A stretch of DNA of 64,000 nucleotides from Streptomyces parvulus (GTDB lineage Bacteria > Actinomycetota > Actinomycetes > Streptomycetales > Streptomycetaceae): assembly GCF_014648855.1 (NCBI RefSeq), contig NZ_BMRX01000015.1:62001-126000 (forward strand). The letters are read 5' to 3'. Below, piece by piece: positions 22,352 to 31,312 of the stretch. Each line of letters opens with the position of its first letter. Position 1 is the stretch's first letter. Under the pieces are notes generated by a model. It was not told the origin of the DNA, searched no databases, and saw only the letters and a list, made by a program, of their open reading frames with translations. Position numbers and translations under genes: made by a program.

Positions 22352-25013
22352 GCCCGCCCGTCTCGGCCTCGGTCAGGGGCTGTTCGGTCCAGATGACCTT
22401 GCCGTGCGGGTGGTACCTGGTGCCCCAGCGCCCGGAGCACTGGGCGACGAGGAACAGGCCGCGGCCTCCCTCGTCGGTGCCCGCGGCCATGCGCAGGTGC
22501 GGCGCGGTGCTGCTGCCGTCGGAGACCTCGCAGATCAGGCTGCGGTCCAGCAGCAGCCGGACGCGGACCGGTGCGGCGCCGTGCCGGATGGCGTTGGTGA
22601 CCAGTTCGCTCAGGATCAGCTCGGTGGTGAACGCCGTCTCCTCCAGACCCCACTCGGTGAGCCGGCGCGTCGCCTCGGCGCGGACGCCGGCCACGGCCGC
22701 CGGGTCGTGCGGCACGTCCCACTCGGCGACCCGGTCGGCGGGGAAGGCCCGGGTGCGGGCCACGAGGAGGACGATGTCGTCGGCCGGCCGGTCGGGCAGC
22801 AGCGCGTCCAGGATCGCGGCGCAGGTCTCCTCCGGTGTCCGGTCCCCGTCGGACAGCCGGCTCCGCAGCAGGTCGAGGCCCGTCTCGATGTCCCGGTCCC
22901 GGTCCGTCACCAGCCCGTTGGTGAACAGGACCAGGCGGCTGCCCTCGGGGAGCCGGAACGCGGCCGTGGCGAACGGCAGGCCGCCGAGACCCAGCGGAGG
23001 ACCGGGCGGCAGCTCGGGGAAGTCCACGCGGCCGTCCGGCCGGACCACGGCCGGCGGCGGATGCCCGGCGCGGGCCATGGTGCAGTCGCCGGAGACCGGG
23101 TCGTAGACGACGTACAGGCAGGTGGCGCCGACGATCTCCGTGCCGCCGCCCGCCTCCGTGCGGTCCCGGTCGAGGCCGGTCACGAGTTCGTCGAGGTGGC
23201 CGAGGAGTTCGTCGGGGGCCATGTCCAGGGAGGCGAAGTTGTGCACGGCCGTCCGCAGCCGCCCCATGGTGGCCGCCGCGTGCAGCCCGTGGCCGGCCAC
23301 GTCGCCCACCACGAGCGCGACCCGCGCCCCGGACAGCGGGATCACGTCGAACCAGTCGCCGCCCACACCCGCCTGCGCCGGCAGGTAGCGGTAGGCGATG
23401 TCGAGGGCGCTCTGCGCGGGCAGGCCGTGCGGCAGCAGGCTGCGCTGGAGGGCGACCGCGACGGTGTGCTCGCGGTGGTAGCGGCGCGCGTTGTCGATGG
23501 CGACCGCGGCGCGGGACGCCAGCTCCTCGGTGATCGACAGGTCCTCCCGCGTGAACGGCTCGGAACCGGCGCCCCGCCAGAAGTTCGCCACGCCGAGCGC
23601 GATGCCCCGGGCCCGCAGGGGCACGGAGATCAGCGAGTGGATGCCGTAGTCGAGGACCGCCGGGGCGCGCGCCGGGTCCTGCCGCTGCCAGCCGGTCTCC
23701 GCGCGCAGGTCGGCGATGAGGACCGCGTGGCCGGAGTCGAGGCCGGTCGTGGCCGGCGTGCCGGGCCGGATGGTCATCGCCTCGCCGACCGGGATCAGCG
23801 GGGCGTCGTCGCGGACGCCGTGCAGGACCACCCGGTGCATGACCAGGTCACCGGGTGCGGCCTCCTCGCCGCGCCGCACCGCCTCCAGCAGCTCGACGGT
23901 GACGAAGTCGGCGCAGCTCGGTGTCGACGCCTCCGCCAGTTCCTCGGCGGTGCGCTCCACGTCGAGCGTGGTGCCGATCCGCGCGCTCGCGTCGTAGAGC
24001 AGCTCCAGCCGTCTGAGCGCCCGCTCGGCCCTGCCGCGTTCCCGGTGCAGTTCGGTGGTGTCGCGCAGCGTGGCCACGGTCCCCCCGGCCGTGCCGCCCA
24101 GGTCCAGCCGGCGCTGGCTCACCGCCAGCAGCCGGTCGCCGGCCCGGTGCGGCTCGTCCGTGCGGGTGTCGCCCGCGGCGAGCAGGTCCGCGATGCCCGG
24201 GTCCAGGCCGAGGCGGGCGAGGGGCAGTCCCTCGCACCGGTCGGGCAGGCCCAGCAGGCGCCGCGCCTCGTCGTTGGCGAGGACCAGCCGGTCGCCGTCG
24301 ACGATCAGGACGCCCTCCCGGATGGTGTGCAGCACCGCGTCGTGGTGCTCGTACATGCGGGTGATCTCGACCGGCCCGAGGCCGTGCGTCTGCCGCCGCA
24401 GCCGGCGGGTCACCAGGGCAGCGGCACCGAGGGCCAGGGCCAGCGAGGCGCCGCCCACCCCGAGCAGTGCGGGCAGTTGGCGGTGGGCGGACTCGTTGAC
24501 GTTGGTCAGCGTGATACCGACGGCCACCCCGCCCACCACACGGCCGTCCGCCGCCCGCACGGGGGCGTCGGCGTTCACGGTGGGGCCGATGCTCGTGTCG
24601 AAGGTCCGGGTGAAGGCCTCGCCCCGCATGACCCGCTCCACCAGCCCGGGCGGGCCGACGACGCGTTTGCCGATCAGCGCCGGATCGGGGTGGGTCAGGC
24701 GGATGCCCTCGGTGTCGAAGACCACGACGTAGTCCACGTCGGTGGAGTCGCTGACCCCTTCGGTACGTGGCTGGAGCACCGCGGTGGGATCGGGTCCGGT
24801 GAGCGCCGTCGCCGTGCCCGGAGCCCTGGCGAAGGACTCCGCGACGCCCAGGGAGGTACGGCGGGCGTCGTCGGTGCTGTCGCGCTGCGCCTGGAACACC
24901 AGGAGCACCACCGCGGTCACGATGAGCAGCACCGCCGTGCCGACCTGCAGCAGGAAGACCTGGCCGGCGATGCTCCGCCGTGGCGAGCGGTCCATAGCGC
25001 CAGTTTTCATCAA
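22347..25013 (-). CDS. Membrane sensor PP2C phosphatase: extracellular sensor, PAS, GAF, SpoIIE domain, RsbW-like kinase
   Basis: An 888-residue protein. A first membrane helix (about 20-42) and a second (about 185-205) bracket an extracellular Cache-like sensor (VDYVVVFDTEGIRLTHPDP, GGVAVGITLTNV). A PAS region follows (about 215-325), then a GAF domain (about 340-500). The SpoIIE/PP2C phosphatase domain (about 520-735) has AGVGGDWFDVIPL and VVGDVAGHGLHAA with the metal-binding Asp residues. The C-terminal HATPase (about 755-880) has ELILSELVTNAIRHG. Such proteins control sigma factors through partner switching, dephosphorylating anti-anti-sigma factors and phosphorylating them via the kinase end. 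It separates the B12 transport and synthesis genes but shows no functional link to them. Confidence 0.88.
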   Translation of the reverse strand: MMKTGAMDRSPRRSIAGQVFLLQVGTAVLLIVTAVVLLVFQAQRDSTDDARRTSLGVAESFARAPGTATALTGPDPTAVLQPRTEGVSDSTDVDYVVVFDTEGIRLTHPDPALIGKRVVGPPGLVERVMRGEAFTRTFDTSIGPTVNADAPVRAADGRVVGGVAVGITLTNVNESAHRQLPALLGVGGASLALALGAAALVTRRLRRQTHGLGPVEITRMYEHHDAVLHTIREGVLIVDGDRLVLANDEARRLLGLPDRCEGLPLARLGLDPGIADLLAAGDTRTDEPHRAGDRLLAVSQRRLDLGGTAGGTVATLRDTTELHRERGRAERALRRLELLYDASARIGTTLDVERTAEELAEASTPSCADFVTVELLEAVRRGEEAAPGDLVMHRVVLHGVRDDAPLIPVGEAMTIRPGTPATTGLDSGHAVLIADLRAETGWQRQDPARAPAVLDYGIHSLISVPLRARGIALGVANFWRGAGSEPFTREDLSITEELASRAAVAIDNARRYHREHTVAVALQRSLLPHGLPAQSALDIAYRYLPAQAGVGGDWFDVIPLSGARVALVVGDVAGHGLHAAATMGRLRTAVHNFASLDMAPDELLGHLDELVTGLDRDRTEAGGGTEIVGATCLYVVYDPVSGDCTMARAGHPPPAVVRPDGRVDFPELPPGPPLGLGGLPFATAAFRLPEGSRLVLFTNGLVTDRDRDIETGLDLLRSRLSDGDRTPEETCAAILDALLPDRPADDIVLLVARTRAFPADRVAEWDVPHDPAAVAGVRAEATRRLTEWGLEETAFTTELILSELVTNAIRHGAAPVRVRLLLDRSLICEVSDGSSTAPHLRMAAGTDEGGRGLFLVAQCSGRWGTRYHPHGKVIWTEQPLTEAETGGR

Positions 25014-25508
25014 TACCGCAGGTGCGACCAGTCAGGCCCGGCCGTGACCGGCCGCCCGCGACGGGAGACTCACGACGCGAGGGGCACCAGGTGCCGCGCC
25101 GGACGGCGCGGGCCGAGGAGGACGACGACGCCCCGGCCGCCGGAGGAGCGCGGGCGTCGTCCACGCGGTGGCGAAACCGGCGGTCTTCCCGTCGCGCACG
25201 GCGGTCCCCGGCGGACGGGGGAGGAGGGCGGCGCGAGGATCCCCCGCCCGCGCCGCCCCGTCAAGGGCCGGGCCGCCCCTGGAGAGCCGTCCGGAGCCCG
25301 CCGCCCCCCTGAAGCGCGAGGATCCGGGCCACGGCAACGCCTGGGACACCCGCCTCGCCCCCTCCTGCCCTCGGCAGGTTGTTGCAATCAGTGTGCAATA
25401 AGAACCCGGTGAGACGCACCCGTGCAACCCCGTGCAGGTGGGCGCCCCGTAGAGTGCGTCCTCGACACAGTGCGCCCCGCGCCTCCCGAGCCCCGAAGGT
25501 ACTCAGCA
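25014..25508. other. Non-coding stretch upstream of cobL with TTGCA/GTGCA repeats
   Basis: About 500 bases without a convincing gene; codon-position GC bias is not maintained in any frame. No B12 box is visible, unlike the other cobalamin promoters in this window. The only structure seen is TTGCA (25383-25387) facing TGCAA (25395-25399) across seven bases, then further GTGCAA and GTGCAG copies at about 25422-25438. It probably holds the cobL promoter. Confidence 0.5.
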
Positions 25509-26768
25509 GTGACCACCGCCCAGACCCCCGCACCGGCCGTCGTCGGGATCGGCGCCGACGGCTGGGAAGGGCTCGCGGACCCCGCGCGGCGGACCCTGCT
25601 CGACGCGGACGTCGTCATCGGCGGCGCCCGCCAACTCGGCCTGCTGCCACCGGAGTGCGCCGGTGAACGGGTCGCCTGGCCCGCTCCGCTGCGGCCCGCC
25701 GTCCCCCGCCTCCTCGCCGCACACGCCGGCCGCCGCATCGCAGTCCTGGCCAGCGGCGACCCCATGTTCTACGGCATCGGCCGCGCCCTCGCCGAGGAGC
25801 TGGGCCCCGGGGCCGTGCGCGTCCTGCCGCACCCCTCGTCGGTCTCCCATGCCTGCGCCCGCCTCGGCTGGCCCCTGGAGGACGTCGAGGTCGTCACGCT
25901 CGTCGGCCGGCCCGCGGCACGCCTCGCCGCCGCCCTGCACGACGGGCGCCGCCTCCTCGTACTCAGCGCCGGCGCCGCCACTCCGGGCGAGGTCGCCGCC
26001 CTGCTCAGGGACCGCGGCTTCGGCCCGAGCCCGATGCGGGTGCTGGAGCAGCTCGGCGGCGCGCGGGAGCACACGACGACGCCGGCCACCGCCGACGACT
26101 GGGCGGAGCGGCAGCCGCCGGGCGACCCCCTCAACATCGTCGCCGTCGAATGCCGCCGGGCCCCGGACGCCCTCCGCCTCGGTGCGGTGCCCGGCCTGCC
26201 GGACGCCGCCTACGAGCACGACGGGCAGCTCACCAAACGCCACGTACGGGCCGTCACCCTCGGCGTCCTCGCCCCCGCTCCCGGTGAACTCCTGTGGGAC
26301 GTGGGCGGCGGTTCCGGCTCGATCGCCGTCGAGTGGATGCGCACGCACCCCGCCTGCCGGGCGGTCACCGTCGAACGCGACCCCGCCCGCGCCGAGCGCA
26401 TCGCCCGCAACGCCGAACGGCTCGGCGTGCCCGGACTGCGCGTGGTGACCGGTGCCGCCCCCGGGGCGCTGGCCGGGCTGCCCCGGCCGGACGCGGTGTT
26501 CGTCGGCGGCGGCCTCACCGCTCCCGGCCTGCTGGCGGCCTGCTGGGACGCCCTGCCGGACGGCGGGCGCGTGGTCGCCAACACCGTGACCCTGGAGTCC
26601 GAGGCGCTGCTGGCCGAGGCCCACCGCCGCCACGGCGGTGAGCTGGTCCGCCTGGCCGTGTCGCACGCCGTGCCCGTGGGCGGCTTCACCGGGTGGCGGC
26701 AGGCGATGCCGGTCACCCAGTGGGCCGCGCGGAAGACCCTCGCCACCACCGCAGGAGCAGACAGATGA
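25509..26768 (+). CDS. cobL: Precorrin-6Y C5,15-methyltransferase (decarboxylating), CbiE-CbiT fusion
   Basis: A 419-residue protein from GTG 25509. The N-terminal half (about 10-215) is the CbiE methyltransferase fold (VVGIGADGWEGL, VLASGDPMFYGIGR). The C-terminal half (about 230-415) is CbiT, with the SAM-binding motif LLWDVGGGSGSIAVEW and PDAVFVGGG. The enzyme methylates C5 and C15 of precorrin-6B and removes the acetate carboxyl at C12, producing precorrin-8. ATGA overlap couples it to cobM. Unlike other cobalamin operons here, no riboswitch is visible upstream. Confidence 0.93.
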   Translation: MTTAQTPAPAVVGIGADGWEGLADPARRTLLDADVVIGGARQLGLLPPECAGERVAWPAPLRPAVPRLLAAHAGRRIAVLASGDPMFYGIGRALAEELGPGAVRVLPHPSSVSHACARLGWPLEDVEVVTLVGRPAARLAAALHDGRRLLVLSAGAATPGEVAALLRDRGFGPSPMRVLEQLGGAREHTTTPATADDWAERQPPGDPLNIVAVECRRAPDALRLGAVPGLPDAAYEHDGQLTKRHVRAVTLGVLAPAPGELLWDVGGGSGSIAVEWMRTHPACRAVTVERDPARAERIARNAERLGVPGLRVVTGAAPGALAGLPRPDAVFVGGGLTAPGLLAACWDALPDGGRVVANTVTLESEALLAEAHRRHGGELVRLAVSHAVPVGGFTGWRQAMPVTQWAARKTLATTAGADR

Positions 26769-27514
26769 CCGTGTACTTCATCGGTGCCGGCCCCGGCGCC
26801 GCCGACCTCATCACGGTGCGCGGCGCCCGGACGCTCGCCGCCTGCCGGGTCTGCCTCTACGCGGGGAGCCTGGTGCCGCGCGAACTGCTCGCGGAGTGCC
26901 CCGAGGACGCCCGGCTGGTGGACACCGCGCGGCTCACCCTCGACGAGATCACGGCCGAGCTGGTCCGCGCCCACGAGGAGGGCCACGACGTCGCCCGGCT
27001 GCACTCGGGCGACCCGTCCGTGTTCAGCGCGGTCGCGGAGCAGATGCGGCGGCTCGACGGGGCCGGGGTGCCCTACGAGGTCGTCCCGGGCGTGCCGGCC
27101 TTCGCCGCCGCCGCGGCCGCCCTGAAACGTGAGCTGACCGTGCCGACGGTCGGGCAGACCGTCATCCTCACCCGCGTCGCCCAGCAGGCCACGCCCATGC
27201 CCGAGGGCGAGGACCTCGTCACCCTCGGCCGCAGCGGGGCCCTGATCGTGCTGCACCTGGCCGCCCGCTACGTGGACCGCGTGGTCGCCGAACTCCTGCC
27301 GCACTACGGCGCCGACTGCCCCGCCGCCGTCGTCGCCTACGCCTCCCGCCCCGACGAGCTGGTCCTCCGCGGCACGCTCGACGAGATCGCCGGGAAGGTG
27401 AAGGACGCGGGCGTGCTGCGCACGGCCGTCATCATGGTCGGCCGGACGCTCGGCGCGGAGCAGTTCCGGGACAGCCACCTGTATTCGGCGGAGCGGGACC
27501 GGCATGTCTGCTGA
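26765..27514 (+). CDS. cobM: Precorrin-4 C11-methyltransferase
   Basis: A 249-residue tetrapyrrole methylase. Typical motifs are the N-terminal glycine loop VYFIGAGPGAADLITVRG, YAGSLVP, RLHSGDPSVFSAVAEQ, and the CobM-characteristic LTVPTVGQTVILTR and CPAAVVAYASRPDE. It transfers a methyl group from SAM to C11 of precorrin-4, giving precorrin-5. Four-base overlap with cobL upstream; the VOC-family gene starts within its last codons. Confidence 0.93.
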   Translation: MTVYFIGAGPGAADLITVRGARTLAACRVCLYAGSLVPRELLAECPEDARLVDTARLTLDEITAELVRAHEEGHDVARLHSGDPSVFSAVAEQMRRLDGAGVPYEVVPGVPAFAAAAAALKRELTVPTVGQTVILTRVAQQATPMPEGEDLVTLGRSGALIVLHLAARYVDRVVAELLPHYGADCPAAVVAYASRPDELVLRGTLDEIAGKVKDAGVLRTAVIMVGRTLGAEQFRDSHLYSAERDRHVC

Positions 27515-27857
27515 GTCCGCCGCACCGGCCGAGGAGGTCATCCCGGTACTCCGGGTGGGCGACGCCGCGGCGGCCGTCCGCTGGTACGCCCGCCTGGGCT
27601 TCGCCCAGCAGTGGGAGCACCGCTTCGAACCGGGGTTCCCGCTGTTCACGGAGATCGCCCGGGGCGGGGTCCGGCTCTACCTGTCCGAGCACGAGGGCGA
27701 CGCCCGGCCGGACACCCTGGTGTACCTGCGCGTCGCCGACCTCGACGCGGTCGCCGCCGAGTTCGGCCTCGTCCCCGAGGACCAGCCCTGGGGGCGGGAA
27801 CTGGCCCTCACGGACCCGGACGGCAACCGCCTGCGGGTCGGCCCGGCCAGGGCGTAG
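27504..27857 (+). CDS. VOC-family (glyoxalase/bleomycin-resistance-like) protein
   Basis: A 117-residue protein whose ATG 27504 lies inside the last codons of cobM (11-base overlap, different frame). It has the single-domain VOC fold: VIPVLRVGDAAAAVRWYARLGF at the start, GGVRLYLSEHEGD in the middle, and ELALTDPDGNRLRVG at the end, a standard C-terminal signature with a possible metal-binding Glu. Proteins of this size include metal-dependent isomerases and antibiotic-sequestering proteins. Its coupling to the cobalamin genes may only reflect compaction. Substrate unknown. Confidence 0.8.
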   Translation: MSAESAAPAEEVIPVLRVGDAAAAVRWYARLGFAQQWEHRFEPGFPLFTEIARGGVRLYLSEHEGDARPDTLVYLRVADLDAVAAEFGLVPEDQPWGRELALTDPDGNRLRVGPARA

Positions 27858-27870
27858 CCCCGCCCATGAC

Positions 27871-28989
27871 TCACGCGATCCCGCTGCGGCCCACCACCGT
27901 CCCCGCACGGTCGACGCAGATCACGTCGACCGCGACCGGCGCCCCGCGCAGCACGGCCAGCGCCTGGTCGCGGGCCGCCGTGGCCACCAGGTCGCCCAGC
28001 GGAACCCCGGCGGCCCGGCACAGCTGGAGCGCGGCGAGTCCCGTGTTGGCCCCCGCGACCTCGGCGGCCAGCGCCGCGTCGGCACTGCCGCGGCGGGCCA
28101 GGCCGGCGAGGAATGCCTTGTCGACCTGCGAGCGCGCGGAGTGCAGGTCCAGGTGGCCGGCGGCGAGCTTGGAGAGCTTCGCGAAGCCGCCGCACACGGT
28201 CAGGCGGTCCACGGGATGACGGCGGACGTACTTCAGCACGGCGCCCGCGAAGTCGCCCATGTCCAGCAGCGCGTCCTCGGGCAGCCCGTACTCCTCGACG
28301 ACCGTGCGCTCCGAGGTCGAGCCGGTGCACCCCGCGACGTGCCTGCGGCCCGCCGCGCGGGCCACGTCCACCCCGCGCCGGATCGAGTCGATCCAGGCCG
28401 AGCACGAGTACGGCACCACGATCCCCGTGGTGCCGAGGACCGAGAGGCCACCGAGGATTCCCAGCCGGGGGTTCCAGGTGGAGCGGGCGATCTCCTCGCC
28501 GTCGTCGACCGAGACGGTGATCTCGACGTCGCCGCTGCCGCCGTACCGCTCGGCGACGCGGGCGACGTGGTCGCGCATCAGCTGCCGCGGCACGGGGTTG
28601 ACGGCCGGTTCGCCCACCGGCAGGGGCAGGCCGGGCCGGGTGACCGTACCCACGCCCGGTCCGGCACGGAAGACCACACCGGACCCGGCGGGCAGCAGCC
28701 GCACCGTCGCCCGCACCAGCGCCCCGTGCGTCACGTCCGGGTCGTCGCCCGCGTCCTTCACCACCCCGGCCGTCGCCCGTCCGTCCGTCAGCTCCTCGGC
28801 GGCGAGGGCGAAGGACGGCGTCTGCCCTCTCGGCAGGGTGATCGTCACTGGGTCGGGGAAGTCACCGGCCAGCAGCGCCGTGTACGCGGCGGTCGTCGCC
28901 GCGGTCGCGCAGGCGCCCGTGGTCCAGCCGGGGCGCAGACCGGTGTGCTCGAGCTGGGCGCCGCGACCGCCCCTGGCCGCTCCGGTCAT
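27871..28989 (-). CDS. cbiD: Cobalt-precorrin-5B C1-methyltransferase
   Basis: A 372-residue protein. The CbiD signature is clear: LRPGWTTGACATAATTAAYTAL at residues about 18-40, ITLPRGQTPSF, PAVNPVPRQLM, GGLSVLGTTGIVVPYS and LTVCGGFAKLSKLAAGH. CbiD adds the C1 methyl group in the anaerobic (early cobalt insertion) pathway; the aerobic pathway uses the unrelated CobF, which I do not see in this window. Here CbiD accompanies CobG and CobN, markers of the aerobic late-insertion route. It is transcribed divergently from cobK with about 60 bp between the starts. Confidence 0.93.
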   Translation of the reverse strand: MTGAARGGRGAQLEHTGLRPGWTTGACATAATTAAYTALLAGDFPDPVTITLPRGQTPSFALAAEELTDGRATAGVVKDAGDDPDVTHGALVRATVRLLPAGSGVVFRAGPGVGTVTRPGLPLPVGEPAVNPVPRQLMRDHVARVAERYGGSGDVEITVSVDDGEEIARSTWNPRLGILGGLSVLGTTGIVVPYSCSAWIDSIRRGVDVARAAGRRHVAGCTGSTSERTVVEEYGLPEDALLDMGDFAGAVLKYVRRHPVDRLTVCGGFAKLSKLAAGHLDLHSARSQVDKAFLAGLARRGSADAALAAEVAGANTGLAALQLCRAAGVPLGDLVATAARDQALAVLRGAPVAVDVICVDRAGTVVGRSGIA

Positions 28990-29048
28990 GTCGTCCTCCC
29001 CCGTGTCCCGCGCCCGGGACGCCGTCGCGGAAAGGCAACGGTCCCGCC

Positions 29049-29831
29049 GTGCACGTACTGATCCTCGGCGGTACCACGGAGGCCCGCCGCCTCGCCGAAC
29101 TCCTCGCGGCCGAGGCCCTGCCCGGGCTCCGCGTCACCAACTCCCTGGCCGGACGCGTGGCCGCACCCCGCACGCCCCCCGGCGAGGTGCGTGTCGGCGG
29201 CTTCGGCGGCGCCGACGGACTCGCCGCCTGGCTCGGCGGCCACGGTGTCGACCTGCTCGTCGACGCCACCCACCCGTTCGCCGGCACCATCAGCTTCAAC
29301 GCCGCACGGGCCGCCGAGAGGGTACGGGTGCCGCTGCTCGCCCTGCGCCGCCCCGGCTGGACGCCGGCCGCCGGGGACGCGTGGCACGACGCCGGTTCCC
29401 TGGCCGAGGCCGCCCGGTTGATCCCCGGGCTCGGCCGGCGGGTCTTCCTCACCACCGGCCGCACCGGACTCGCCGCCTTCGCCGGGCTGCGCGACCCGTG
29501 GTTCCTCGTCCGCTCCGTCGACGCTCCCGAGGCGCCGCTGCCGCCCCGTACCGAAGTGCTGCTCGATCGCGGCCCGTTCACCCTCGACGGGGAACGCGAG
29601 CTGCTGCGCCGGCACCGCATCGACGTCCTGGTCACCAAGGACAGCGGGGGAGAGGCCACCGCGCCGAAACTGACCGCCGCCCGCGAGGCCGGGGTGCCGG
29701 TGATCGTGGTGCGCAGGCCCCCCGTGCCCGAGGGCGTCCCGGTCGTGAGCGGGCCGGGGGAGGCGGCGAGGCGGGTCCGCGAGGCGCACGCCGGGCGTCG
29801 TCCGCCCGGCGCCCCTCACGCCTCGGGGTAG
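29049..29831 (+). CDS. cobK: Precorrin-6A reductase (CobK/CbiJ family)
   Basis: A 260-residue protein from GTG 29049. Family motifs are VLILGGTTEARRLAELL at the N-terminus, DLLVDATHPFAGTISFNAA at about residues 73-91, RVFLTTGRTGLAAF, and the C-terminal DVLVTKDSGGEATAPKL, which marks the NADPH-binding half. It reduces a double bond of the precorrin-6A macrocycle. Its last 16 bases overlap the convergent cobIJ gene. The upstream gap of about 60 bp to cbiD must hold both promoters. Confidence 0.92.
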   Translation: MHVLILGGTTEARRLAELLAAEALPGLRVTNSLAGRVAAPRTPPGEVRVGGFGGADGLAAWLGGHGVDLLVDATHPFAGTISFNAARAAERVRVPLLALRRPGWTPAAGDAWHDAGSLAEAARLIPGLGRRVFLTTGRTGLAAFAGLRDPWFLVRSVDAPEAPLPPRTEVLLDRGPFTLDGERELLRRHRIDVLVTKDSGGEATAPKLTAAREAGVPVIVVRRPPVPEGVPVVSGPGEAARRVREAHAGRRPPGAPHASG

Positions 29832-31312
29832 CGGCGGGGCGTCCACACGACCTCTTCGCCGTCGCCGCGCCGCACCACCTGGGTCTGGGAGGAGCCGACC
29901 AGCAGGATCGTGCGCATGTCGACCTCTGCCGGATCCAGGTCCGCCAGCCGCACGATCCGCAGCCGCTCGCCAGCACCGCCCACGTCCCGCGCCACCACGA
30001 CCGGCGTGTCCGGCGCCCGGTGCTCCAGGAGCAGCTCGCGGGCCTTGCCGACCTGCCAAGTGCGGCTGCCCGAACCGGGGTTGTACAGCGCCAGCACCAG
30101 GTCGGCGCCGGCCGCTGCCCGCAGCCGCTCCGCGATCACCTCCCACGGCTTGAGCCGGTCGGACAGCGACAGGGCCGCGTAGTCGTGGCCCAGCGGCGCA
30201 CCCGCGCGCGCCGCGGCCGCGTTGGCGGCGGTCACGCCGGGCAAGACCCGCACCGGAACGTCCGCGTGCTCCTCGGCCGACGCGGCCTCCAGCACGGCCG
30301 TCGCCATGGCGAAGACCCCGGGGTCGCCGCCGGAGACCACGGCTACCCGCCGCCCCCGGCGCGCGAGCTGCAGCGCGAACTCCGCGCGCTCCGCCTCGAC
30401 CTTGTTGTCCGACCCGTGACGCCGCTGACCGGCCCGGACCGGGACCCGGTCCAGGTAGGTGGTGTAGCCGACCAGGTCGTCCGCGGCGGCGAGTGCGCCC
30501 CGCGTCTCGGGCGTCAGCCACAGCGGGCCGGCCGGTCCGGTCCCTACGACCACGACCTCCCCGACGGCACCCGGCGCCGGCTCCGGCGCCACGGCGTCCA
30601 CCTGGCTGGGCAGCACCGCCACCGAGAAGTACGGCACCGACTCCGCGTCCACGTCGGCCAGAAGGGCACGGCGCTCGCCCGCCATCGTGGCCCGCTCCAC
30701 GTACCGGGCCCGTGCCAGCCGGCCCGAACCCTCCAGCGCGCGGCGCACCTTGGGGAAGGTACGTCCCAGCTTCATGACCACGGCCACGTCCGTCGCGGCC
30801 AGCCGCGCCGTCAGCTCCTCCTCGGGCAGCGTGCCGGGCAGGATCGTCAGCACCTCCTCGCCCTCGGCGAGCGGCGTGCCCAGCCGGGCCGCGGCGGCCG
30901 ACACGGACGTCACCCCCGGGATCACCTCGGTGTCGTACCGGTCGGCGAGCCGCTTGTGCATGTGCATGTAGGAGCCGTAGAAGAGCGGGTCGCCCTCCGC
31001 GAGGACGGCGACCGTGCGGCCCGCGTCGAGGTGGGCCGCGAGCCGCGCGGACGCCTCGGCGTAGAAGTCGTCCATGGCGCCCTGGTAGCCGCCCGGATGG
31101 TCGGTGGTCTCCACGGTGAGCGGGTAGACCAGCCGCTCCTCGACGTGGTCGGCGCGCAGGTGCCGCTCCGCGATGGAGCGGGCGATGGACCGTCCGTGCC
31201 GGGCGCTGTGATACGCGATCACGTCGGCCTCGGCGATGACCTCGACCGCGCGCACCGTCATCAGGGACGGGTCGCCGGGGCCGAGCCCGACCCCGTACAG
31301 CTTGCCGCTCAT
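29816..31312 (-). CDS. cobIJ: Fused precorrin-2 C20-methyltransferase / precorrin-3B C17-methyltransferase
   Basis: A 498-residue fusion. Residues about 1-245 are CobI: KLYGVGLGPGDPSLMTVRA, VLAEGDPLFYGSYMHMHKRL and EVIPGVTSVSAAAARLG. Residues about 252-498 are CobJ: VVVVGTGPAGPLWLTPE, VVSGGDPGVFAMA, RVLPGVTAANAAAAR and LVLALYNPGSGSRTWQ. Both halves are SAM-dependent tetrapyrrole methylases acting at C20 and, after the precorrin-3B step, C17 with ring contraction. Such CobIJ fusions are common in actinobacteria. ATG 31312 overlaps the cobH stop by four bases, so cobG-cobH-cobIJ form one operon. Confidence 0.93.
   Translation of the reverse strand: MSGKLYGVGLGPGDPSLMTVRAVEVIAEADVIAYHSARHGRSIARSIAERHLRADHVEERLVYPLTVETTDHPGGYQGAMDDFYAEASARLAAHLDAGRTVAVLAEGDPLFYGSYMHMHKRLADRYDTEVIPGVTSVSAAAARLGTPLAEGEEVLTILPGTLPEEELTARLAATDVAVVMKLGRTFPKVRRALEGSGRLARARYVERATMAGERRALLADVDAESVPYFSVAVLPSQVDAVAPEPAPGAVGEVVVVGTGPAGPLWLTPETRGALAAADDLVGYTTYLDRVPVRAGQRRHGSDNKVEAERAEFALQLARRGRRVAVVSGGDPGVFAMATAVLEAASAEEHADVPVRVLPGVTAANAAAARAGAPLGHDYAALSLSDRLKPWEVIAERLRAAAGADLVLALYNPGSGSRTWQVGKARELLLEHRAPDTPVVVARDVGGAGERLRIVRLADLDPAEVDMRTILLVGSSQTQVVRRGDGEEVVWTPRRYPEA

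Noticed and set aside
22404..25412. A 1002-codon open frame antisense to the SpoIIE-type phosphatase
   Set aside because: Low-complexity His/Gln/Arg/Val-rich translation with no domain; explained by third-position GC of the phosphatase gene on the other strand.
25014..25508. Possible fourth cobalamin riboswitch before cobL
   Set aside because: No GCCACTG-type B12 box or AGCCAGGA-like element is present in either orientation.
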